Shown here in pieces: positions 56,376 to 64,000 of a DNA stretch of 64,000 nt. Both the position numbers and the translations under genes were made by a program. Under the pieces are notes generated by a model. That model made no database searches. It was not told where the DNA came from and worked only from the letters and a program-made list of their open reading frames with translations. The stretch is from Alloacidobacterium dinghuense (lineage in GTDB: Bacteria; Acidobacteriota; Terriglobia; Terriglobales; Acidobacteriaceae): the NCBI RefSeq assembly GCF_014274465.1, contig NZ_CP060394.1, forward strand, positions 3,906,001 to 3,970,000, written 5' to 3'. Each line of letters starts with the position of its first letter. Position 1 is the stretch's first letter.

Positions 56376-56807
56376 TGCAATTTCGCTAGCAGAAATGCCC
56401 TGAATAATGTGCAACTGACACAGTTACATATTTTCCACAAATTGTCCTGCATTTCCACACCGGAAAATTTGTTTTACCCCCTTGTAATACGCCGGCGCGG
56501 GAGTATGCTTCAAATCAACGGAAGAGAGATCTTCCAGCGAAGAGAGCAGACAAGGAACCATCAGGAGAACCGGTAACGGATCTCGCGAGGCGTACGGGCA
56601 ACCGAAAGCCTTGGATGGAACCGAGAAAGCTCTTACAACGACCGGAAGCGACGGAAGAGTTCAGGAAGCGCGGGCCGCAAGGTTCGCAGGTCCGGAGCAA
56701 AGCCGAAGCGACAAACAGTTGTGATCCGGTTCCGAACCGGATCTTCGAAAATCGGAAAAGAAGGGGCGAGATCCCGCAAGGGAAATCGCCCCTTCGCTTT
56801 TCTGCCG
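56376..56807 (+). repeat. direct repeat, copy 2 (about 430 bp)
   Basis: Second copy of the element at 51527-51957. It starts with 'tgcaatttcgct', which in copy 1 is the last coding part of the CBM9 gene, although no such gene is here. This suggests copy 2 derives from the CBM9-linked copy. It ends at gccg after the terminator, just before the leader of the 56891 gene. Confidence 0.92.
56482..56803 (+). ncRNA. candidate structured small RNA, copy 2
   Basis: Same layout as copy 1: TTGTAA - 16 nt - TATGCT, GGAAGA/TCTTCC hairpin, CGGGCC/GGTCCG stem, GATCCGGTT/AACCGGATC hairpin at 56723-56743 and the AAGGGGCGA/TCGCCCCTT terminator with T-run. The spacer between promoter boxes differs in sequence but keeps its length. 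It ends about 90 nt before the start of the next gene. Confidence 0.5.
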
Positions 56808-56890
56808 CATTCAAAATCATTCGCGACGAATATCCGCAGTTCGTCACAGAATTCTTGCCGCCCAAACCTGCCGCTTCTACTGTGTGTCTC

Positions 56891-57916
56891 ATGTCTCGAC
56901 TCGGCAGTACGACCTTCGCCGTCGGAATCGTTCTTTTATCCCTTTCCGCAGCACAGACTACCAGGGCACAGGAACCATCCCTTCCCTCATCACAGACCTT
57001 CACGCTCACCGACGCAAAAGATCTCACACTTCAGGGCGTGAAAGCCGAAGCCGTCGAATACCGAGGCCGCAAGGCCATCCGGCTCACCACCGAGGAGGAA
57101 TTCGGATTCGCCTTCCTCAAGGAAACGCAGTTTCATGACGGAACCATCGAGGCGGACATAGCAACGAAAACTCTTGTGCCTCCCGGCGTCCGCATGCCCG
57201 GCTTCACCGGCATTGCCTTTCGTGCCCGTCCCGACGCATCCCGCTACGAGATGTTCTACCTTCGCCCCGGCAACTCGCGATCCGACGATCAGGCCATGCG
57301 CAACCACTCCGTCCAATACGTTTCCGAACCGGATTTCGGATGGGAAAAGCTCCGCCGACAATGGCCATTCATCTACGAGTCCTACGCCGACCTCCAGCCC
57401 GAAGAGTGGACGCACATGAAGATCGAAGTGCATGGCCGTCACGCCGAGCTGTTTCTGAACAACTCACCCAATCCGAGCCTCGTCGTCGATGGCCTCAAAG
57501 GCGAAGACCTCCAGGGTGCAGTCGCTCTCTGGACATACGCCCGCGAAGAGTCCTACTTCTCCAATCTCAAAATCACCAACACCAAACCTGATCCGATTCA
57601 GAATGGCGGAGAAGCCGCCGGCACATGGGACGTAAAGTATGCGAGCGACGCCGGCGCCTACACCGGCACCATGAAGCTCGTGCGCCAGAACAGCACCATC
57701 GTCGGTATATGGTCAGGCGCCTTCGGTCCGGATCAGCCTGTCAACGGCGTCTGGCGTGACGGCTATGTCGAACTCACCTTCAGCGGAACCTGGCCCGATC
57801 AACCCGGAACCGTCACCGCAACCCTCGCCGGGTGGGTCGACGAGGACACGGCCAAGGGCAGAATGAAAGTCGAAGGCCGTGCCGATGGCCGCTGGAGCGC
57901 CGTCCGCAGGAAATAA
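56891..57916 (+). CDS. secreted concanavalin/DUF1080-like protein
   Basis: 341 residues. Signal peptide (TFAVGIVLLSLSAAQTTRAQ). The middle (about 30-215) is a concanavalin-like/3-keto-disaccharide-hydrolase-type beta-sandwich: GTIEADIATKT, GFTGIAFRARPDASRYEMFYLRP, WTHMKIEVHGRHAELFLNN and GAVALWTYAREESYFSNLKI. The last 110 residues (GTWDVKYASDAGAYTGTMKL to the end) form a separate beta domain. Carbohydrate binding or hydrolysis is likely but unproven. ATG at 56891 chosen; the frame is open into repeat copy 2 only by chance. Confidence 0.75.
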   Translation: MSRLGSTTFAVGIVLLSLSAAQTTRAQEPSLPSSQTFTLTDAKDLTLQGVKAEAVEYRGRKAIRLTTEEEFGFAFLKETQFHDGTIEADIATKTLVPPGVRMPGFTGIAFRARPDASRYEMFYLRPGNSRSDDQAMRNHSVQYVSEPDFGWEKLRRQWPFIYESYADLQPEEWTHMKIEVHGRHAELFLNNSPNPSLVVDGLKGEDLQGAVALWTYAREESYFSNLKITNTKPDPIQNGGEAAGTWDVKYASDAGAYTGTMKLVRQNSTIVGIWSGAFGPDQPVNGVWRDGYVELTFSGTWPDQPGTVTATLAGWVDEDTAKGRMKVEGRADGRWSAVRRK

Positions 57917-58042
57917 GCGAACATCGTCCAGTTTCCAATGGAAACAACCTGATAGAAGGCAACCCACTCTATTAATAGCGTCGATGGCCCCAGTGTTTAT
58001 ACTGGTATCCCTCGTCGAAATTCCTCCCCATAATGGGAGAAG

Positions 58043-58408
58043 ATGACATCGAATCGCCTGAGGACTCCCGCACGGCTCACCGCATCCTGTTTCTCGATCA
58101 GCCGCCTGCTATTTGCCTGTTGTCTGCTTTCTCTTCCAGCCGCCTGCAAACCCAAACCGCACCACGTTAACCTTAGCTGGAATGCGCCCGTCACTTCGCC
58201 TGTCCCCGTCGTCGGCTACAACATCTACCGCTCGGCTGAAGGAGACCCGGCCTATCACCTGCTCAATAAGTCCCCAATCAAAGAGACAAAATATGTGGAC
58301 TACCTGCTTGAGAATGGCCGCACCTATAACTACATGGTGAAAAGCGTGGACGCGCACGGAGTGGAAAGCTTTCCATCCAACATGATCAGGCTCACAATTC
58401 CCAAGTAA
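58043..58408 (+). CDS. small fibronectin type III lipoprotein
   Basis: 121 residues. Hydrophobic signal ending in a lipobox (LPAAC, Cys35), then a single FN3 domain: HVNLSWNAPVTSPVPVVGYN, YRSAEGDPAYHLL, KYVDYLLENGRTYNYMV and SVDAHGVESFPSN. Probably anchored to a membrane and facing the periplasm. Function unknown; FN3 modules usually mediate binding. Isolated between unrelated genes. Confidence 0.82.
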   Translation: MTSNRLRTPARLTASCFSISRLLFACCLLSLPAACKPKPHHVNLSWNAPVTSPVPVVGYNIYRSAEGDPAYHLLNKSPIKETKYVDYLLENGRTYNYMVKSVDAHGVESFPSNMIRLTIPK

Positions 58409-58544
58409 CCGCCTCTCTTCAGTCAGTGGGGATCGTCGCGCCCGAAAAGCCAATTGCGAAGGAGCGCGACTCCAACTCGCTTCCCTCCTCGCCCCAACAG
58501 GAATATCCTTACCTCGCCGAAAGACCTTATGGGAGGGAGATCAC

Positions 58545-59066
58545 ATGGCGATACCACGTCGAACCGTAAGGCAGGTCATCATCGAGGAGACGAAGAAATT
58601 CCTCGTCGTCGCCTTTTATCTTTGGGTGATCTTTGCGCTCCTGGTCGAGTACAAGTCCGTAATTCTGGCCGAGGAGAACGTTAGTATCGAGACGCGCGGC
58701 CTTGCGCTCATCAACGCGCTGGCGCTCGGAAAGATCATCGTCCTCGCCCAGGCTTTCCACCTCGGCGAGATGGCCGAAGATGTGCCGCTCATTTATCCGA
58801 CACTCCTCAAGTCCGCCTTATTTTCTATCCTCCTGGCTATCTTCAAAATTCTGGAAGTCGGCATCGTCGGCCTCTTTCACCACCGGCCATTCACGCAAAG
58901 CATTACCGAGATCGCCGGTGGCACCCTGAAGGGAATCATCTGCGTCACCCTGATCATGTTCGTTGTGCTCATCCCCTTCTTCGCATACGCCGAAGTGCGA
59001 AGAGTCCTGGGTCAGGATCAACTGCGCCATCTCTTCTTACATCGACGCCCGGTTCAAGCCGACTGA
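58545..59066 (+). CDS. unrecognised integral membrane protein
   Basis: 173 residues with about four predicted membrane helices (VVAFYLWVIFALLVEY, ALINALALGKIIVLAQA, SALFSILLAIFKILEVGIVG, IICVTLIMFVVLIPFFAYA). A charged N-terminus precedes the first helix and an Arg/His-rich tail follows the last. I do not recognise a named family. ATG at 58545 has a GGGAGG ribosome site. No partner genes. Confidence 0.7.
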   Translation: MAIPRRTVRQVIIEETKKFLVVAFYLWVIFALLVEYKSVILAEENVSIETRGLALINALALGKIIVLAQAFHLGEMAEDVPLIYPTLLKSALFSILLAIFKILEVGIVGLFHHRPFTQSITEIAGGTLKGIICVTLIMFVVLIPFFAYAEVRRVLGQDQLRHLFLHRRPVQAD

Positions 59067-59162
59067 CAATCTGGTGCCCCGAAAGTTGCTTCGAGTCCGT
59101 AAGACGACTGACAGTTCTGACAGTTCAAATACGTCGCTACGATCTGTTTCACTTAGGGCTGG

Positions 59163-59924
59163 ATGGATCTAGCGAAGCATTGCCGCCCTGCACTCATCTT
59201 TTGCGCCCTGGTTTTAGCGGCAGCCACAGCGCAGCAGCAGCATCCGGAGCATACATGGGACTACAGCAACTTGCATGGACCAAGTCATTGGGCTGAGCTT
59301 GGACCCGAGTTTGCGCCGTGCGCGAATGGCCATCACCAATCTCCCATCGACATCCGCAACCCGCAAAGTGCCGACCTCCCGCCCATCCAGTTCAACTACA
59401 ATCCTTCGCCGCTCGACATCATCGACAACGGCCATACCGTCATGATCATCTACGCCCCCGGCAGCTTCATCACCGTAGGCGGCAAGAGGTACGAACTCAG
59501 ACAATTTCACTTCCACCGCCCCAGTGAAGAAAGGATCAACGGGGTCGACTATGAAATCGGTGCGCATCTCGTCCACGCCGACCAGCAGGGCCACCTGGCC
59601 GTCGTCGCAGTTCTCCTGCAGAAGGGAGAGGACAACCCTCTCGTCCACGAACTGTGGGAGGACATCCCCAAAGAAAAGGACAAAGAAGAACATCTCAACA
59701 ACATCCAGATCGATCTGGCCAAACTGCTGCCCGCCGATCGCGGTTACTACACCTTCGATGGATCTCTCACGACGCCGCCTTGCAGTGAAGGCGTCACCTG
59801 GTACGTCCTGAAGCATCCGGTGACCGTTACAACCGCGGAGATCGAGCAATTCTCAAAACTGTACCGGGCCAACGCACGCCCGACGCAGCCGCTGTACGGC
59901 CGGGTTGTTTTGGAAAGCAAGTAG
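59163..59924 (+). CDS. periplasmic alpha-type carbonic anhydrase
   Basis: 253 residues. Signal peptide (PALIFCALVLAAATAQ), then the alpha-carbonic-anhydrase fold. Zinc ligands are His116 and His118 (RQFHFHRPSEE) and His135 (GAHLVHAD). GHHQSPIDIRNPQ and SLTTPPCSEGVTWYVL are further signatures; Cys53 and the Cys in TPPCSEG form the usual disulfide. It interconverts CO2 and bicarbonate in the periplasm. All catalytic residues seem intact. ATG at 59163. Confidence 0.95.
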   Translation: MDLAKHCRPALIFCALVLAAATAQQQHPEHTWDYSNLHGPSHWAELGPEFAPCANGHHQSPIDIRNPQSADLPPIQFNYNPSPLDIIDNGHTVMIIYAPGSFITVGGKRYELRQFHFHRPSEERINGVDYEIGAHLVHADQQGHLAVVAVLLQKGEDNPLVHELWEDIPKEKDKEEHLNNIQIDLAKLLPADRGYYTFDGSLTTPPCSEGVTWYVLKHPVTVTTAEIEQFSKLYRANARPTQPLYGRVVLESK

Positions 59925-60004
59925 GTGCCGGGCAGCCGGCCACGTTCCGCACTCAGAGCGTGGAAGGGAGCGATCGCGTTCGCGCCTTGGGCTGCAAAAA
60001 AAGG

Positions 60005-60036
60005 AGCGCCCCATCCTGTCGCAGTCAGGGTGGGAA
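60005..60036. repeat. type-C palindromic repeat
   Basis: gcgccccatcctgtcgcagtc...ggtggga-like module between the carbonic anhydrase and DUF4239-like genes; CCCATCCTG pairs with CAGGGTGGG. Diverged member of the family at 47478 and 47941. Confidence 0.6.
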
Positions 60037-60079
60037 AGCAAGAACCCAACTGCGTTAGACGTGATGGTCGGAGGAGATG

Positions 60080-60835
60080 ATGGGCTCCCTTAGTACCAGC
60101 ATCATTGCATTTGTGATTATTTTCGTAGGCGCAGTTGTCGGGATGCTTCTACGTAAGGTCTTGCCTGTTCACCATCTCCGTGATGATTCCAGAGACGTGA
60201 TCAAACTGGCCACTGGGCTGGTTGGGACGATGTCGGCGCTGGTGCTTGGCCTGCTCGTCGCTTCGGCCAAGGGCTTCTATGATGCGCAGACCACGGAACT
60301 GACCCAGCTGTCGGCAAACATTGCCTTCCTTGACCGCGGCCTCGCACGTTACGGACCCGAAACGAAAGAAGCGCGCGAGGCCTTGCGCAATGCAGCTGAG
60401 AGAATCCTCAATCAATTGTGGTCAGAAAATAGCGCCCAGGCTTCCCGGCTGGACCCTACTTCTGTGGGCGCCGGTGCACTCTACGATCAAATCGAGGCAC
60501 TTGCTCCAAAAGACGACTCACAGCGTTTCATACGATCCCAGTCTCTGAATATGGCCATGAGTATCGGTCAGATGCGCTGGTTGATGTACGAGCAGGGAGC
60601 CCTGTCCATTTCCAAGCCGATGCTGGTCATCATGATCTTCTGGCTGACCGTGACATTCGTCATCTGGGGACTTCTCTCCGCTCCTAACCCAACGATCATT
60701 GTTACGATGCTGGTCTCAGCACTCTCCGTTTCCGGCGCGATTCTGCTGCTGTTGGAAATGTACTCGCCTTACGAGGGGCTCATTCGAGTGTCCGACGCGC
60801 CACTTCGTGCTGCGCTAGCGCATCTCGGCCATTAA
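60080..60835 (+). CDS. DUF4239-like membrane protein
   Basis: 251 residues. Two N-terminal membrane helices (IIAFVIIFVGAVVGMLL, ATGLVGTMSALVLGLLVASA), a central helical region of about 110 residues (YDAQTTELTQLSANIAFLDR), then two C-terminal helices (MLVIMIFWLTVTFVIWGLL, IIVTMLVSALSVSGAILLLL). This layout and the central motif are those of the bestrophin-like DUF4239 family; function unknown. Two ATGs stand side by side; the second (60080) has better spacing from GGAGG. Confidence 0.82.
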   Translation: MGSLSTSIIAFVIIFVGAVVGMLLRKVLPVHHLRDDSRDVIKLATGLVGTMSALVLGLLVASAKGFYDAQTTELTQLSANIAFLDRGLARYGPETKEAREALRNAAERILNQLWSENSAQASRLDPTSVGAGALYDQIEALAPKDDSQRFIRSQSLNMAMSIGQMRWLMYEQGALSISKPMLVIMIFWLTVTFVIWGLLSAPNPTIIVTMLVSALSVSGAILLLLEMYSPYEGLIRVSDAPLRAALAHLGH

Positions 60836-60868
60836 GGCCGACGGGTTTTTGTGAGGATAATCTGTGTT

Positions 60869-61816
60869 GTCATCCTGAGCGGAGCGCAAAGCGCGCAGCC
60901 GAAGGATCTGCAGTTCGCCGGGTGCCCCATGTCTCGCTCTTGAGACATGGGATCGCCTTGCGCGGCAAGGCCCGGTGAAAGCACTGGCCTTTAGGCCAGT
61001 GAATAGCGGGACCAAAATGAAGGGGCTTCAGCCCCGGGACCTCAAATGCTCCGCCGCAGAATCGACCGCAAGAGCGCCACTTGCAGAAGAATATGCAAAC
61101 TCCTCAGCCCTTTCGCACAAACGAGCCGGTCGCCCATGTCTCGCTCTTGAGACATGGGATCGCCTTGCGCAGCAAGGCCCGGTGAAAGCATCGGCCTTCA
61201 TCGGGGTCCCCAACGCGCGATCTTTGCGCGTTGGGGTGATTTAGGCCGATGAATAGGGAGCCAAAACAAAAGGGGCTTCAGCCCCGGGCCTTTTCTCCCA
61301 CTGCCGTCATCCTGAGCGAATCGATGCCGGGTGCCCCATGTCTCGCCGGGTGCCCCATCCTTTCGCGCATTTTTGCGAAAGGGTGGGATACCGCAACCGT
61401 ACGCCAATGTTTTGTCATCCTGAGCGGAGCGCAAAGCGCGCAGCCGAAGGATCTGCTTTTCGCCGAGTATGCCGGGTGCCCCATGTCTCGCTTTTGAGAC
61501 ATGGGATCGCCTTGCGCAGCAAGGCCCGGTGAAAGCATCGGCCTTTAGGCCGATGAATAGGGAGCCAAAACAAAAGGGGCTTCAGCCCCGGGCCTTTTCT
61601 CCCACTGCCGTCATCCTGAGCGAATCGATGCGGAAGTCAAAGGACCCGCTTTCCTGAGCCCCAGCAGCAATGAACACGCCACGCGAAAATGGATGTGGGT
61701 GCCCCATGTCTCGCTTTTGAGACATGGGATCGCCTTGCGCAGCAAGACCCGGTGAAAGCATCGGCCTTTAGGCCGATGAATAGCTCGCCAAAACAAAAAG
61801 GGCTTTAGCCCCGGGG
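60869..61816. repeat. array of modular palindromic repeats
   Basis: Four copies of a composite unit of about 120 bp (60920-61038, 61132-61288, 61474-61592, 61697-61816). Each is a string of four hairpins: ATGTCTC/GAGACAT, CTTGC-gca-GCAAG, ATCGGCCT-tta-GGCCGAT and GGGGCTTCAGCCCC. They are interleaved with 'gtcatcctgagcg' modules (60869-60911, 61306-61320 partial, 61414-61456) and one type-C module (61348-61388). Copy 2 carries an extra hairpin in its third loop. No coding sequence is credible here. Confidence 0.88.
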
Positions 61817-61931
61817 CAATTCTCTGGAGGAGCCCCCAGCCTTGTCAAACAACAATAATGCAAAAGATTATCGAAATTACAATGGTCGTTCATGATTGTG
61901 TTGTCCAGTTAGCTATAAAGGAACTGACCTT

Positions 61932-63175
61932 ATGTGGATCAAATATGGATATTTTGTTCGATTGTCCAACGGCGTTCCTGTACCTGCTGGTAGCGACTTC
62001 GGCACCATGGAAGATAGCTACAAACCGGGCGATAGTAAGGGGATAAAGAACGGGAAAGAGGGAATTGTTATTGCAGTTGTAAAAGGTCATACTGCAAAAG
62101 AGACTGGTTGCGATGTGCTAGTTCTTCTCGAAGAGCGCGACCTTGGGCAAAACCTAGCCTCTGGTCCATCGCCGGAAGCAATCGAGTCTACTCTACGTGC
62201 ACTCACCTTCAATCCTTTGCGCACATCAAATCCCCGCGCAATACAAACTCCGTGGAAAGAACAAAACACACGTGCAATAGCGTTGTGGAACAGAGTATAC
62301 CTACGACCTATTACAGAAACCTTCCACGAATTTCTTGTAGAAGTTCCACTGAAGGGCACATTTGGGGAGAAGTGGTATAAGCAAGAGATCCTAAAACCAG
62401 AAAATGAACGGCATGCAGTGGTTCAGTGGTTAAGATCATTTCGAGAGGAAGGTCTTAAACATAGACCCCAGAAGCAAATGCCTGGGAGAGTTTACGGGGC
62501 TCCGGCTACTGGCGCAACAACGGAATTGATCGCTTTGAGCCATGATCTTTATACGCTATTGCGCGTGAATCACCTGCCAGATCAACTAGTGGCAAGACTT
62601 CGAAATTACAATGAGTTTCAAGGTGCAAGATATGAGGTTGCTATCGCTGCCGCCTTTGTTAAATGCGGATTTGAGCTTGAGTGGATTGAAAGTCGGAGGG
62701 AACCACACCCGGAGTTTATCGCACGGAATAAAAACACAGGTGAGAACTTAGCCGTCGAGACAAAAAGTCGTCGTCGACCAGGTTCTCTACACCAACCGGG
62801 AGACCTACCGCCAGAGAGAGCATGCGGGCGGATATAGATAGACTTTACCGTGAAGCATTAAAACAAGGCACTGTCGGCATACCATTCGCGGTTTTTCTAG
62901 ACGTAAACCTGCCTCCGAATACGGCATTCGAAGAAACGGCAAAATGGCAGCAAGAGATAGTGAGCCGATGGCAGAACAATGAGCAACTGGTATCACTTCT
63001 CGGTTTCACTAACTTTGCATGGCATTATCTAAAAGACAAGCCAAACAACCTGAGAACTCCCGAATTCCTGATAGCCTTGCCCGATTCGTCATCTCATCCC
63101 CTTCATACACCCGAGACGTTTGTGTGTCTCCAACACATTCTTGGCGCTTATGGCGTCGCGCCAAGCGAATATTAA
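61932..63175 (+). pseudogene. frameshifted gene with a PD-(D/E)XK nuclease-like motif
   Basis: Two overlapping frames make one reading of about 413 codons. The first (61932-62837, ATG with AAGGA upstream) ends soon after LAVETKSRRRPG; the second continues RADIDRLYREALKQG from about 62820 to 63175. The region PEFIARNKNTGENLAVETKS has the spacing of a PD-(D/E)XK catalytic core (acid of PEF, then E-x-K), preceded by a helix with a conserved Glu (ARYEVAIAAAFVKCG). I do not recognise the N-terminal 200 residues. Base composition is lower in GC than the neighbours, and it lies between the repeat array and rpsT, so it is probably acquired. It may be broken, or may contain a sequencing error near 62818. 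Confidence 0.6.
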
Positions 63176-63338
63176 ACAGCCGAAAGGTCTTCAAAGATTC
63201 CGCACCTAACCTGCTTGCTTCTGGCTAGTCCCTTGACCCAACCCCCCAAATCCCATAGACTTATATTTTGCGCGGGATGTGGCTTGTGTGTCTCTCCTGC
63301 CCAGCATCCCATTCCCCTGAGGAAAGTTAAGGAATACC

Positions 63339-63617
63339 ATGGCAAACCATGTTTCATCGTTGAAGCGCGCCCGTCAGACCGAGAGAAAGACGGCTGTGAA
63401 CCGCGCCAACAAGAGCCGCGTTCGCGGCAGCCTCCGCCTCCTGCGCGAGGCCATCGCCAAGGGCGACGTCACCGCCATCAACGAGCAGTTCAAGCAGACC
63501 GTCTCCGCGCTCGACAAGAGCGTGCAGAAGGGCGTCCTTCACGGCAACACCGCCTCCCGCTACAAGAGCCGCCTCGCCGCTCGCGTCAAGGCCGTTGCCG
63601 TCAAGAAGACCGCATAA
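63339..63617 (+). CDS. rpsT: 30S ribosomal protein S20
   Basis: 92 residues, a normal length. [20 protein letters not shown] followed by [10 protein letters not shown] is the conserved N-terminus, and the C-terminal half ([20 protein letters not shown]) is typical. It binds 16S rRNA early in small-subunit assembly. Very basic and helical. ATG at 63339 has a GTTAAGGA ribosome site. Followed by its own terminator. Confidence 0.97.
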   Translation: MANHVSSLKRARQTERKTAVNRANKSRVRGSLRLLREAIAKGDVTAINEQFKQTVSALDKSVQKGVLHGNTASRYKSRLAARVKAVAVKKTA

Positions 63618-63638
63618 GAGTCCTCACCCCAGAACCAG

Positions 63639-63666
63639 AAAAGGTCGGCGTCCCGTCCGGCCTTTT
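63639..63666. terminator. intrinsic terminator after rpsT, possibly bidirectional
   Basis: AAAAGGTCGG pairs with CCGGCCTTTT (one U-G pair) around a short loop, with T on the plus side and A at the start. It can serve both rpsT and the convergent toxin gene. Confidence 0.85.
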
Positions 63667-63678
63667 CCCATTTCCGGT

Positions 63679-63975
63679 CTATTTCAGCAAAGCACGCAGG
63701 TTGCGGTTTCCATGCAGCACCCGCACCACTTCAAGTAGCTGATTTTGTTCGCGATACACGATCAGATAAGAAAACACCGGCAAGAATCGGACTGGATGGT
63801 CCGTCAGATCCTCACGCGTATGTCCCGCTCCTGGTCTCTCAGCCAGAAACCTCATCCCTTCCCGAAGTTCCTTGAGAACATAACGGGCGACGCGGACTCC
63901 AGCGTCCTCTTCGAGGAAATTTTTGATGCTTTGCAGGTCTTCAACAGCCTCAGGAGAGAGAAGGTAGCGCGTCAC
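63679..63975 (-). CDS. ParE/RelE-family toxin
   Basis: 98 residues. MTRYLLSPEAVEDLQSIKNF and the later AERPGAGHTREDL, VRFLPVFSYLIVYREQN and VVRVLHGNRNL match ParE-type toxins of the RelE superfamily. Starts with GTG at 63975, overlapping by 4 nt (GTGA) the stop of a gene that continues past the window edge, probably its antitoxin. ParE proteins block gyrase, RelE proteins cut mRNA; ParE likeness is stronger here. Confidence 0.87.
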   Translation of the reverse strand: MTRYLLSPEAVEDLQSIKNFLEEDAGVRVARYVLKELREGMRFLAERPGAGHTREDLTDHPVRFLPVFSYLIVYREQNQLLEVVRVLHGNRNLRALLK

Positions 63976-64000
63976 GCGTGTCCACTGCGCTCCAAGTGAT
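63972..64000 (-). CDS. partial: end of probable antitoxin gene
   Basis: Only the last codons (HLERSGHA, stop at 63974-63972) are in the window. Identity is inferred only from the 4-nt overlap with the ParE-like toxin, the usual antitoxin-toxin order. Confidence 0.4.

Noticed and set aside
60869-61816. CRISPR array
   Set aside because: Repeats are about 120 bp, irregularly spaced and made of several different palindromes; no unique spacers of constant length and no cas genes.

Overview
The window looks like a chromosomal segment of a soil acidobacterium (class Terriglobia, order Terriglobales/Acidobacteriales; inference from gene content). The pointers are several 1,100-residue Oar-like TonB-dependent receptors with an N-terminal carboxypeptidase-regulatory-like domain and an LPLNGR motif, a winged-helix/beta-propeller regulator, CRTAC1-type FG-GAP/UnbV proteins, many secreted glycoside hydrolases, and intergenic palindromic repeats built on 'gtcatcctgagcg...'. 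There is no tRNA, rRNA or CRISPR array that I can see.

Layout. (1) 329-6777, minus strand: a carbohydrate operon of TonB receptor, Tat-type lipoprotein resembling clan GH-D glycosidases, and a secreted six-hairpin glycosidase-like protein. (2) 7070-14574: a membrane-anchored regulator-like protein, an IS110-type transposase remnant, a secreted alpha/beta hydrolase, a nucleoside hydrolase, a fused DhaK-DhaL dihydroxyacetone kinase overlapping a sulfurtransferase gene, and an alkyltransferase-like (ATL) DNA repair protein whose active Cys is Trp. (3) 14712-25752: a partly decayed polysaccharide locus. A second regulator-like gene and a divergent TonB receptor have both lost their N-termini at one junction (about 15713); the receptor and the GH39 gene are also frameshifted; GH92, a pectate-lyase-superfamily protein and a Tat-exported SelA-like PLP enzyme are intact. 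(4) 25852-33592: winged-helix/propeller regulator, TonB receptor and a secreted GH13 amylase, probably for alpha-glucan use. (5) 33738-37454: a cobalamin riboswitch followed by nrdA-nrdB, the B12-independent class I ribonucleotide reductase. (6) 37712-47196: ROK regulator, the tail of a lost S53 peptidase, a secreted esterase divergent from a CRTAC1-like protein, and another TonB receptor. (7) 47197-50644: repeats, a 48-residue metallothionein-like gene, TPR protein, FMN-binding PNPOx-like protein, and a frameshifted small exported protein. (8) 50788-57916: a CBM9-like protein, then two 95%-identical copies of a 0.43-kb element exactly 4,850 bp apart. They flank a cytochrome c / gluconate-dehydrogenase-subunit-3 / GMC oxidoreductase operon and an unrecognised exported protein. 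(9) 58043-64000: FN3 lipoprotein, small membrane protein, alpha-carbonic anhydrase, DUF4239-like membrane protein, a modular palindrome array, a frameshifted gene with a PD-(D/E)XK-like motif, rpsT, and a ParE-like toxin.

Most of the gene content fits uptake and breakdown of plant and fungal polysaccharides: receptors import oligosaccharides made by secreted hydrolases, and one-component regulators sit beside them. The best candidate for something undescribed is the duplicated element at 51527-51957 and 56376-56807. Each copy has the same promoter-like sequence, the same stem-loops and the same intrinsic terminator, so each may encode a structured RNA of about 290 nt.
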